Source: Oscillospiraceae bacterium
GTDB lineage: Bacteria > Bacillota > Clostridia > Oscillospirales > Ruminococcaceae
NCBI GenBank assembly: GCA_009784765.1
Contig: WQXP01000068.1
Coordinates: forward strand, 1-6,523
DNA: 6,523 bases
Direction of reading: 5' to 3'
In this document: in pieces, positions 1 through 5,067 of the stretch
Position numbering within the stretch: the first letter of the stretch is position 1
How the letters are laid out: each line of letters starts with the position of its first letter
Position numbers and translations under genes: made by a program
The notes under the pieces: model-generated
What the model was told of the DNA's origin: nothing
The model's database searches: none
What the model saw: the letters and a program-made list of their open reading frames with translations, nothing else

Positions 1-120
1 CACGGGCTGCCACCGGGGGCAACGGTGAGTACAATCACTAACGGCGTGTTCACGATTTCGAGCAGCGAAGGTCGCGGTGGTTGGGGAGACTCTGCTACAA
101 TCAGTTGGAATGTAGAATAG
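1..120 (+). CDS. C-terminal end of an unidentified protein (partial)
   Basis: Frame 1 is open from the first base to a TAG at 118-120 and gives 39 residues, HGLPPGATVSTITNG at the start and GDSATISWNVE at the end. The composition (Gly, Ser, Thr and alternating hydrophobic residues) suggests beta-strands of a secreted or surface domain, but no family can be named from so short a piece. A strong hairpin follows 14 bases after the stop, which supports this being a true gene end. There is no sortase motif or hydrophobic anchor at the C-terminus, so if the protein is surface-bound the anchor is elsewhere or absent. Confidence 0.6.
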   Translation, partial: HGLPPGATVSTITNGVFTISSSEGRGGWGDSATISWNVE

Positions 121-134
121 CTAAAGCAAAACAG

Positions 135-165
135 CGGCGGTACTCTTATCGAGTACCGCCGTTTT
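135..165. terminator. Probable bidirectional intrinsic terminator
   Basis: A perfect 11-bp stem, CGGCGGTACTC (135-145) with GAGTACCGCCG (151-161), has a 5-nt loop and is followed by TTTT at 162-165. AAAA lies just upstream at 129-132, so the minus strand also has a T run three bases past the stem. It sits between two convergent genes, the partial gene ending at 120 and the anti-sigma gene ending at 179, and could stop transcription from both sides. Confidence 0.85.
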
Positions 166-178
166 AACTGTAAATACG

Positions 179-1651
179 TTATTTTACTAAAATCCTGATT
201 CCGAGTTCTGTGATTTCCTCAACCGCGAAGAGCGTTGACATATTGTTCCGCCCCGTGAACTGCATGGAGTAATCGCCGATATTGTCAATGAGGCTGAGTT
301 CTGTGTCGAAATAACTTTCGCCGTCGGTGAGGACATTGTTGCTGTTACGGTAAAAAATCAAGCCCGAATTGCTCTGTGCATCAAGGAAAGTTCTCGTAGC
401 GGGGTTAAAAACCTGAGAGCGGATTAACTCATCGTCACTGACATTGAGGACAAAAGCGGTAAGCCCGGAATTACGCTCAAAACTCACAGTGTTTTCAAAT
501 TCCATGAGCTTAGTGTTCACGCCGGTCGCGATGTCATAAGCGTAGACCGCTCTGCTGCGTGTGGCGTAGTAAAGAACCTCATCTGTCAGAGCGAGTACAC
601 TGAGCCTGCTCTCACTCGAGACGCTTGCAACTTGTTCAAGCTCGAAGCCGCCCCGCAGGTCGATAAAATAAACAGTATTGCTCTCGTCATTTCGAACACG
701 TATGATTTTACGGCAATTGACTTCATCAAAGTAAGAGAACGGCAGTTCGCCGTCAAGGTCATGCGAAGCAACAACGCGGACTTTCAATGACTCGTTTTCG
801 TCATCGTCGTTATAGATTTGGTACAAAGCAATCGACTCGGCAGTAACAACAGTGAAGCGATAATCGTCGATGAACTCTGCGCGGACAACCCCTGCGATGT
901 TTAGGTTCACAAAAGTTTCAACAGAAACGATTTCCGGAGGATAAGTCGGCATTTCGTCGCCGACGCTTGTTTCAGAGAAGAATGGTTCACTTTCTAAAGG
1001 GGTGAACCCGGTGAAACCTGTCGCCGCTAAAGGAACGAAATTGTTCTCATTGAGCTGCTCAGTAGACACTTCCACCAAAGCAACTTCCGACTGGCGGCTT
1101 AAATCACCGATAAGCGTTACCGGGGCATTGACTCTCGCCCCGACGATGCCGCCTAAATCGCCGATTTCCTGACGCTGTGCTTCCACAATTTCGACTTTGC
1201 CGCTGTTCTCAAGAACATAAACCGACTCAATGACGATGTTTCCCGTATCAGAAACGCTGTCAAGAGTATTCTGCATAGTCGTGAAAGTAATCGAGTCATT
1301 AAAAGACAAGAAAAGCGTCCTTGTTCCGAAACTGAGGTTCGACATTTGTGAAAGGCTCTGCTGAGCATTCTCCATTCTTCCGTGAGCGTCCTGCGGGTTA
1401 AAGCTCGGAACAGTGGGAACACCTCCCCAAAACAAGTCTGACAAAATCACCTGTAACCCAAGCACCAACGCAAGTGCAGCAGCGGCGGCGGTTACGGGAA
1501 CGCGCCACTTGTGTCGATTGTTGCGGCTCGGCGACGTTCGCAAGCTGCTCTGCTTCGAACTGCTCACACCAAGCTTCGCATAACGGCGAACTTTCGCGGA
1601 ATCGAACGTGTATTCCCGCATGAGTTCTTTATAAAATTCGCGCCTGTTCAT
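179..1651 (-). CDS. Putative membrane anti-sigma factor with large extracytoplasmic domain
   Basis: The protein is 490 residues, starting at the ATG at 1651-1649. That start has a near-perfect Shine-Dalgarno (AAAGGAGGTG, about 1659-1668); an in-frame ATG 14 codons upstream lacks one. Residues 1-50 are polar and basic, fitting a cytoplasmic sigma-binding tail. Residues 51-70 (VPVTAAAAALALVLGLQVIL) form one membrane helix. The remaining 420 or so residues are predicted outside. From about 260 to 490 there are repeated strand-turn-strand stretches such as TVYFIDLRGG (327-336) and AVYAYDIATG (368-377), which resemble beta-propeller blades. No named anti-sigma family was recognised. The role is inferred from the ECF sigma gene 81 bases upstream on the same strand plus the one-pass topology. 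The much stronger ribosome binding site than that of the sigma gene fits the excess usually needed of an anti-sigma factor. It could instead be an unrelated lipid- or wall-sensing protein. Confidence 0.72.
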   Translation of the reverse strand: MNRREFYKELMREYTFDSAKVRRYAKLGVSSSKQSSLRTSPSRNNRHKWRVPVTAAAAALALVLGLQVILSDLFWGGVPTVPSFNPQDAHGRMENAQQSLSQMSNLSFGTRTLFLSFNDSITFTTMQNTLDSVSDTGNIVIESVYVLENSGKVEIVEAQRQEIGDLGGIVGARVNAPVTLIGDLSRQSEVALVEVSTEQLNENNFVPLAATGFTGFTPLESEPFFSETSVGDEMPTYPPEIVSVETFVNLNIAGVVRAEFIDDYRFTVVTAESIALYQIYNDDDENESLKVRVVASHDLDGELPFSYFDEVNCRKIIRVRNDESNTVYFIDLRGGFELEQVASVSSESRLSVLALTDEVLYYATRSRAVYAYDIATGVNTKLMEFENTVSFERNSGLTAFVLNVSDDELIRSQVFNPATRTFLDAQSNSGLIFYRNSNNVLTDGESYFDTELSLIDNIGDYSMQFTGRNNMSTLFAVEEITELGIRILVK

Positions 1652-1698
1652 GAGAATACACCTCCTTTCTCTTAATGGGAATTCCACCCCCATACCCC

Positions 1699-1730
1699 CT
1701 CAAATCTGCGGCGGGAAACCCGCCTTGATT
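1699..1730. repeat. Two-tier hairpin between sigma and anti-sigma genes
   Basis: An inner stem GGCGGG (1710-1715) pairs with CCCGCC (1719-1724) around an AAA loop. An outer stem, CAAATC (1701-1706) with GATTTG (1727-1732), is separated from it by three bases on the left and two on the right. The outer right arm overlaps the last residues of the sigma gene region, including its stop area. No T run follows on the minus strand, so this is not a classic terminator. It may act as a partial attenuator or mRNA-stability element between the two genes, or be a copy of the dispersed hairpin family seen at 2487 and 3161. Confidence 0.5.
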
Positions 1731-1732
1731 TG

Positions 1733-2305
1733 TTATATACTAAATTTCTTCTTCTGTTTTTCGATAGTTCGATACAGCTTGTTCTTGACTGACGAGAGCG
1801 AAATGTCAAGTTCTTTTGCGATTTCGTCAAGCTTTAAGTCATGAACAAAGTGCAGATAAAAGATTTTCCCTGTAAGTTCGTCGCTTGCGGCAATGTCTTC
1901 GAAAATCTGCCTTGCGAGCATTTCATTGCACAGCACGTCTTCGAGGGGCTTAGCACTCTTAGACATTTCCGCCTCGATTTCATACATTTGCTCGTCGCTA
2001 AACTCACCGAATGCGGTTACGTTCGAGCGTTTTTTCAACCCCGCAAAAAAGTTCTTGCATTCGAACTTGGCAATGTTAATCAAGAACGCTTCGGGGCATT
2101 CTATGTCGGCGTGCCCTTTCTTGACAATCCTGCGAAAGAACCGCGTATAAATGTTCTGGAGTATGTCTTCAACGTCAAGAATGTTGCCGCATTTGTTCAC
2201 AACAAATCGCGACAAAGCTGCAATCGTGTCCGCATAGACTTGATTGAAGTAATAGTCTAATTCATACTTTGAAGCGTTTTCAGCGCTTTTGGCTTTTTTG
2301 TCCAT
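1733..2305 (-). CDS. ECF-type RNA polymerase sigma factor (sigma-70 family)
   Basis: The protein is 190 residues from the ATG at 2305-2303, a usual length for an ECF sigma factor. Region 2 spans about 17-92: it includes YYFNQVYADTIAALSRFVV and then DVEDILQNIYTRFFRRI (44-60), the conserved helix that contacts core polymerase and the -10 element. Region 4 spans about 125-187 and contains the helix-turn-helix LDEIAKELDISLSSVKNKLY (159-178) that reads the -35 element. No region 3 is present between them, as in ECF members. An in-frame TTG at 2350 would add 15 residues, but it lies upstream of the likely transcription start and has no clear ribosome binding site; the ATG has a modest GAAAAGGG at 2317-2324. 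It is the first gene of a two-gene unit with the membrane protein downstream, the standard sigma/anti-sigma order. The target regulon cannot be read from the window, apart from probable self-regulation. Confidence 0.9.
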   Translation of the reverse strand: MDKKAKSAENASKYELDYYFNQVYADTIAALSRFVVNKCGNILDVEDILQNIYTRFFRRIVKKGHADIECPEAFLINIAKFECKNFFAGLKKRSNVTAFGEFSDEQMYEIEAEMSKSAKPLEDVLCNEMLARQIFEDIAASDELTGKIFYLHFVHDLKLDEIAKELDISLSSVKNKLYRTIEKQKKKFSI

Positions 2306-2334
2306 TTGACGTCTGCCCTTTTCGTAATTAGTAG

Positions 2335-2360
2335 TATGTGTTTTTAGCAAAAAAGTTTCA
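2335..2360 (-). promoter_or_regulatory. Candidate ECF-dependent autoregulatory promoter
   Basis: On the minus strand TGAAAC (2360-2355) is followed, after 16 bases, by CATA (2338-2335). TGAAAC with a 16-base spacer is the usual -35 of Bacillus-type ECF promoters; their -10 is typically CGTA or CGTC, so CATA is an imperfect match. It would place the transcript start about 20 bases before the sigma ATG, just ahead of its ribosome binding site. Autoregulation is typical of ECF pairs, so the position fits, but the call rests on one short motif pair. Confidence 0.35.
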
Positions 2361-2364
2361 GAAA

Positions 2365-2393
2365 TTTTCAGTCTTTTCTAAATGTTGTATAAC
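2365..2393 (+). promoter_or_regulatory. Candidate spoIIR promoter region
   Basis: TTTTCA (2365-2370), a 17-base spacer and TATAAC (2388-2393) form a weak sigma-A-like promoter. An overlapping GTATA (2387-2391) matches the sigma-F/sigma-G -35 core, but the bases about 15 downstream (around CAACACTAA, 2409-2417) fit the sigma-F -10 poorly. In known spore-formers spoIIR is transcribed by sigma-F in the forespore, so the second reading is expected biologically, though the sequence does not decide between them. Confidence 0.25.
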
Positions 2394-2448
2394 TTCCTAA
2401 AATTATCCAACACTAAAAGTATTAACAAAAACAAAGGAGCTAATCACC

Positions 2449-3141
2449 ATGAAAGCCATATTACACTCTGTCAAGATTCGCCCGGCGGACAGGCAAAGCC
2501 CGTCCTTGGGGCTTATCTCTTCTTTTGCTTTACAAAAACATAGCCTCACCCTTGCTCTACTCGCAGGAATCGCCGCAACATTCGCGATTGCCGCTTTCAC
2601 CGCCTTCGCCCGAGAGAGCGAACGCGCCCCCGATGAAGTTCTGCGTCTGCACGTAATGGCAGAATCAAACTCTGACGCTGACCAAGCCTTCAAGTTACAA
2701 GTGCGGGATTTTGTTCTTGCGAACTTTGCACTCGAGTTCGCGGACACGGACAGTCTGAGTGCTGCGCGTGTTCAGGCTCTCGAACTTCTGCCCGCGATGG
2801 AGCAGGAGCTGAACCTGTTCGCCCGGGAAAAAGGCGTAGAGAGCGAAATTTCGGTTGAGTTGACAGAAATGTTTTTCACCACCCGAAGCTACACCCGTGA
2901 GTTCGGCGGAGAAACACTTCCCGCAGGGACATACTCAGCTCTGCGCGTCATAATCGGCTCAGGAGAGGGCGAAAACTGGTGGTGCGTCATGTTCCCGATG
3001 CTGTGCTTACCCGCAGTATCGTCTGCCGAAGAACCGCCTGCACAGTCGGTAATTGCGCCTGCACCTGCCCCCGCTGAAAATTCGCCACGCCCTCAAGTTA
3101 AATTCGCGATTTTCGAGGCACTCTCGCGCCGGTTTAATTAG
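2449..3141 (+). CDS. spoIIR: Stage II sporulation protein R, SpoIIR
   Basis: The 230-residue protein has a short basic N-terminus, a membrane or signal segment at about 33-54, and the SpoIIR core. Family hallmarks are EVLRLHVMAESNSDADQAFK (63-82) with the following LQVRDFVL, LPAGTYSALRVIIGSGEG (157-174) and NWWCVMFPMLCLP (176-188). In Bacillus subtilis SpoIIR is made in the forespore, crosses its membrane and activates the protease SpoIIGA, which processes pro-sigma-E in the mother cell. The start is fixed by AAAGGAG (2433-2439), 9 bases before the ATG; the stop is TAG. Length is near the usual 220 or so. The N-terminal tail before the membrane segment is longer than expected and holds a palindromic repeat (residues 13-19). 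A Pro/Ala-rich linker (196-213) precedes the C-terminal end, PQVKFAIFEALSRRF. The gene diverges from the sigma operon and converges on gpsA. Confidence 0.93.
   Translation: MKAILHSVKIRPADRQSPSLGLISSFALQKHSLTLALLAGIAATFAIAAFTAFARESERAPDEVLRLHVMAESNSDADQAFKLQVRDFVLANFALEFADTDSLSAARVQALELLPAMEQELNLFAREKGVESEISVELTEMFFTTRSYTREFGGETLPAGTYSALRVIIGSGEGENWWCVMFPMLCLPAVSSAEEPPAQSVIAPAPAPAENSPRPQVKFAIFEALSRRFN
2480..2532. repeat. Palindromic repeat element inside the spoIIR coding region
   Basis: GGACAGGC (2487-2494) and GCCCGTCC (2498-2505) form an 8-bp stem with one mismatch (a G-U pair on the minus-strand RNA) around an AAA loop. GCCC (2480-2483) and GGGC (2509-2512) can extend it. A pyrimidine-rich tail, CTCTTCTTTTGCTT (2517-2530), follows. 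The hairpin has the same stem and loop size as the one at 3161-3179, and the tail matches that element's tail at 3185-3198 at 13 of 14 bases. It is translated in frame as part of the N-terminal tail of SpoIIR, ahead of the membrane segment. Confidence 0.55.
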
Positions 3142-3154
3142 TTACTCATCGTCA

Positions 3155-3198
3155 AGCTTCGGGGCGGCAAAGCCGCCCCTGCAGCTCTTGTTTTGCTT
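3155..3198. repeat. Palindromic repeat between convergent spoIIR and gpsA, possible terminator
   Basis: A perfect 8-bp stem, GGGGCGGC (3161-3168) with GCCGCCCC (3172-3179), closes an AAA loop. AGCT at 3155-3158 and 3183-3186 can pair outside it across two and three unpaired bases. The tail CTCTTGTTTTGCTT (3185-3198) reaches into the gpsA stop codon. It lies where transcripts from spoIIR and gpsA meet, so it may end or stabilise both, although no T run directly follows the stem on either strand. It resembles the element inside spoIIR. Confidence 0.6.
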
Positions 3199-4189
3199 AT
3201 TCAGGGCGTTGAGGGCGTTCCATAAGCCCTGTGAGTGCGTCTCGAGGCGAAAGCCCCTCATAACAGACGCGGTACAGCTTCTCGAATATAGGAATCTCAA
3301 TCCCCCGCTGACGCGCTAACTTAACCGCAATCCCGACACATTCATAGCCCTCAACAGTCCCGACCTGTGCGACTGCTTCACTCGCGGGCATTCCCTGCCC
3401 GATTAAATACCCTGCACGATTATTCCGTGAATGCTCAGACATACAGGTTACAATCAAATCCCCGACCCCCGCAAGCCCCGCGAAAGTTTCCGCTTTCGCC
3501 CCGAGTGCGACTCCGAGACGCGTAATTTCAGCCAATCCCCGAGTTACCAAAGCAGCCGCCGCATTATCACCAAGCCCCATTCCTCTTGCTATTCCCGAGC
3601 AGAGAGCGATGGGGTTTTTCAACGCCCCGCCGAGTTCACAGCCGATGATGTCGTCGTTGGTGTAAATCCGAAAAGTCGGCGTTTGTAACACCTCCTGAAC
3701 ATACTGCGCATTCACACCCGCCGCGACTACAGAAGTAGGGTACCCCCGCCCGACTTCCTCTGCATGACAAGGCCCCGTGAGGACAGTTGACAATTGCCGG
3801 TTGCCGGTTGCCGGTTGCTTTATCTGAAAGTCGATTACTTCTGATAAGCGGCAGTAAGACTCTGTGCTGCAAAAGCCCTTGCCCACATTCACGATTACCG
3901 CGTTCTCGCGAACATAAGGCGCGATTTCCCCTGCGGCTTGCCCCACGAACTTCGACGGAACTGCGAACACGATTATATTCGCTTTGCTTGCTTCTGCGAT
4001 GTCTGCAGTAAAACGAACCGTATCGGGGATTTTCACCCCCGGAAGCAGCCGCTTATGCTCGCGCTCTTGAGCCAGCATTGTGATTTCCTCTGCGTTGTTC
4101 GAATACGCCGTTACGGCGTGTCCCGCCTTGCTCCAAAGGACTGCTAAGCCTGTCCCGAAGCCGCACCCGAGTATGAATATATTCTTCAT
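3197..4189 (-). CDS. gpsA: Glycerol-3-phosphate dehydrogenase [NAD(P)+], GpsA
   Basis: GpsA reduces dihydroxyacetone phosphate to sn-glycerol-3-phosphate, the backbone for phospholipids, in the cytoplasm. The 330-residue length is normal. The N-terminal Rossmann fold starts at ILGCGFGTGLA (6-16) and includes VFAVPSKFV (74-82) and NVGKGF (101-106). TGPCHAEEVGRG (138-149) is the family's GPSHAEEV-like segment. The C-terminal domain carries GGALKNPIAL (187-196, with the family's catalytic Lys191), GVGDLIVTC (241-249) and the substrate-binding SEHSRNNRAG (251-260). The ATG overlaps the plsY stop by 4 bp (ATGA, 4189-4186), so translation is probably coupled; no separate promoter is seen. Two oddities: the Gly-rich loop is one residue shorter than the usual GxGxWGTA, and residues 125-136 are encoded by a 7-nt tandem repeat. 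All other motifs look intact, so the enzyme is probably active. Confidence 0.95.
   Translation of the reverse strand: MKNIFILGCGFGTGLAVLWSKAGHAVTAYSNNAEEITMLAQEREHKRLLPGVKIPDTVRFTADIAEASKANIIVFAVPSKFVGQAAGEIAPYVRENAVIVNVGKGFCSTESYCRLSEVIDFQIKQPATGNRQLSTVLTGPCHAEEVGRGYPTSVVAAGVNAQYVQEVLQTPTFRIYTNDDIIGCELGGALKNPIALCSGIARGMGLGDNAAAALVTRGLAEITRLGVALGAKAETFAGLAGVGDLIVTCMSEHSRNNRAGYLIGQGMPASEAVAQVGTVEGYECVGIAVKLARQRGIEIPIFEKLYRVCYEGLSPRDALTGLMERPQRPE
3783..3817. repeat. Heptanucleotide tandem repeat within gpsA
   Basis: Five consecutive 7-nt units are seen on the plus strand: ACAGTTG, ACAATTG, then CCGGTTG three times. The three perfect copies (3797-3817) total 21 bases, a multiple of three. They encode residues from Gln125 to about Val136 of GpsA (QPATGNRQLST), in the variable loop between the end of the NAD domain and the GP(S/C)HAEEV motif. 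Confidence 0.9.
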
Positions 4190-4911
4190 GCCTTCTCCTC
4201 TTGAACTTCCGGTTTTTCCTCTTGTTTCTCCTTTTTGCCGAGTTTCTTCTCACTGCCCGCCAAGAGCCGCTTGATATTAGCCCGATGTTTGAAAATCAAC
4301 ACAGCGGCAATCAGCGGTGTGAACATTACACCGCCGATGACGTTATGAAACTCACCGATTACCACGCCGTGGCGCGAAATGTCGATTATAAACACAATCC
4401 CGGGATACAGCCCCGCCGCAATACACGAGCCGAGTGAAACATAGCGCGTAATCGCTACTATTATTATGAACAAAATCAGCGCGATTAACGCCCCTTGCCA
4501 ATTTATTACGAACCCCGTGGCGACTGTTACGAGAACAGCTTTCCCGCCCCTGAACTTATGCCACACAGGATAACAATGCCCGAGGACTCCTGCAAATGCA
4601 CCGAGCCACAGCGCGACTGATACCGGCTCAAAGTCCCCTCCCCCGAACAGGAGAATAAACAGCATAATCGCTAAAATTGACACAACGCCTTTCAGCGCGT
4701 CTAAGAGCAGGACTACACCTGCCGCACCCTTGCCTTGAGTCCGCAAAACATTCGTAAGCCCCGGATTGCCCGAGCCGAGTTCGCGAATATCTTTGCCGCT
4801 TTTAAGCCGCGTAACAACAATCGCAGGGTTAATGCTGCAAATCAAGTAAGGAACAACAGCCGCGAATGCCAAGACCGTGAATAACACCGCGATTAAATCT
4901 CTGTCTGTCAA
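4186..4911 (-). CDS. plsY: Acyl-phosphate:glycerol-3-phosphate acyltransferase, PlsY
   Basis: PlsY transfers an acyl group from acyl-phosphate to glycerol-3-phosphate, making lysophosphatidate at the inner membrane; GpsA, encoded next, supplies its substrate. The start chosen is TTG at 4911-4909, preceded by AGGAGG at a 7-8 base gap. Longer frames to 5043 would run through the promoter. The product is 241 residues with several membrane helices. The three family motifs are present: ELGSGNPGLTNVLRTQGKG (44-62), GHCYPVWHKFRGGKAV (111-126) and the SLGSCIAAGLYP stretch (159-170). The closing FKHRANIKRLLAGSEKK (207-223) is also typical. PlsY is usually near 200 residues; the excess here is mainly a Lys/Glu-rich C-terminal tail (about 221-241) and a longer loop near 175-195. 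The linked plsY-gpsA order is common in Bacillota. A strong sigma-A promoter lies just upstream. Confidence 0.95.
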   Translation of the reverse strand: MTDRDLIAVLFTVLAFAAVVPYLICSINPAIVVTRLKSGKDIRELGSGNPGLTNVLRTQGKGAAGVVLLLDALKGVVSILAIMLFILLFGGGDFEPVSVALWLGAFAGVLGHCYPVWHKFRGGKAVLVTVATGFVINWQGALIALILFIIIVAITRYVSLGSCIAAGLYPGIVFIIDISRHGVVIGEFHNVIGGVMFTPLIAAVLIFKHRANIKRLLAGSEKKLGKKEKQEEKPEVQEEKA

Positions 4912-4932
4912 ATTTTCACCCTCCTGCTTTCT

Positions 4933-4971
4933 ATTATATACCATTGTATCACAGCTTTCAGCTTTTGTCAA
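4933..4971 (-). promoter_or_regulatory. Sigma-A promoter of plsY-gpsA
   Basis: On the minus strand TTGACA (4971-4966), a 17-base spacer and TACAAT (4948-4943) form a near-consensus promoter. TG one base before the -10 adds an extended -10 element. A second TATAAT (4938-4933) follows ten bases on. The predicted transcript starts around 4936, some 25 bases before the TTG start codon of plsY, which also supports that start over upstream ATGs. Confidence 0.85.
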
Positions 4972-5027
4972 GGGGAGCAAAAAATTATATAATCCCCCTT
5001 GACGAATCAACAAATCTATGATACAAT
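4943..5027. repeat. Imperfect inverted repeat holding both divergent promoters
   Basis: The left arm (4943-4975) and the reverse complement of the right arm (4995-5027) match at 25 of 33 positions without gaps, around a 19-bp AT-rich centre (4976-4994). Identity is concentrated in and next to the -10 hexamers (ATTGTATCA) and in the -35 hexamers with the adjoining G run (GTCAAGGGG). The spacers between them are largely unlike, with only the AG and TTT stretches kept. Confidence 0.75.
4999..5027 (+). promoter_or_regulatory. Sigma-A promoter of the adhesin-like gene
   Basis: TTGACG (4999-5004), a 17-base spacer and TACAAT (5022-5027) with TG one base ahead of the -10 form a strong, extended -10 promoter. 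The predicted start near 5034 leaves a leader of roughly 34 bases with AAAGGGAGGG (5048-5057) ahead of the ATG at 5068. Confidence 0.85.
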
Positions 5028-5067
5028 GAATATACTTGCACATAAATAAAGGGAGGGTTACTTATTC

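Noticed and set aside
1681..1700. G-quadruplex on the minus strand ahead of the anti-sigma ribosome binding site
   Set aside because: There are only two runs of five G plus a GG, not four clear runs, so a stable fold is doubtful.
1841..2260. A 139-codon plus-strand open frame opposite the sigma gene
   Set aside because: It lies wholly antisense to a clear ECF sigma gene, has no good ribosome binding site, and its product resembles no recognised protein.
2403..2747. A 114-codon minus-strand frame opposite the spoIIR start
   Set aside because: It overlaps the well-supported spoIIR start and ribosome binding site, and its Ser/Ala/Arg-rich product looks like a shadow translation.
3783..3817. 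CRISPR-like repeat
   Set aside because: The units are 7 nt and directly adjacent, with no spacers.
4912..5043. N-terminal extension of PlsY by 44 residues to an upstream start
   Set aside because: It would run through both promoters and begin upstream of the predicted transcript start. The TTG at 4911 has an AGGAGG and begins just before the first membrane helix.
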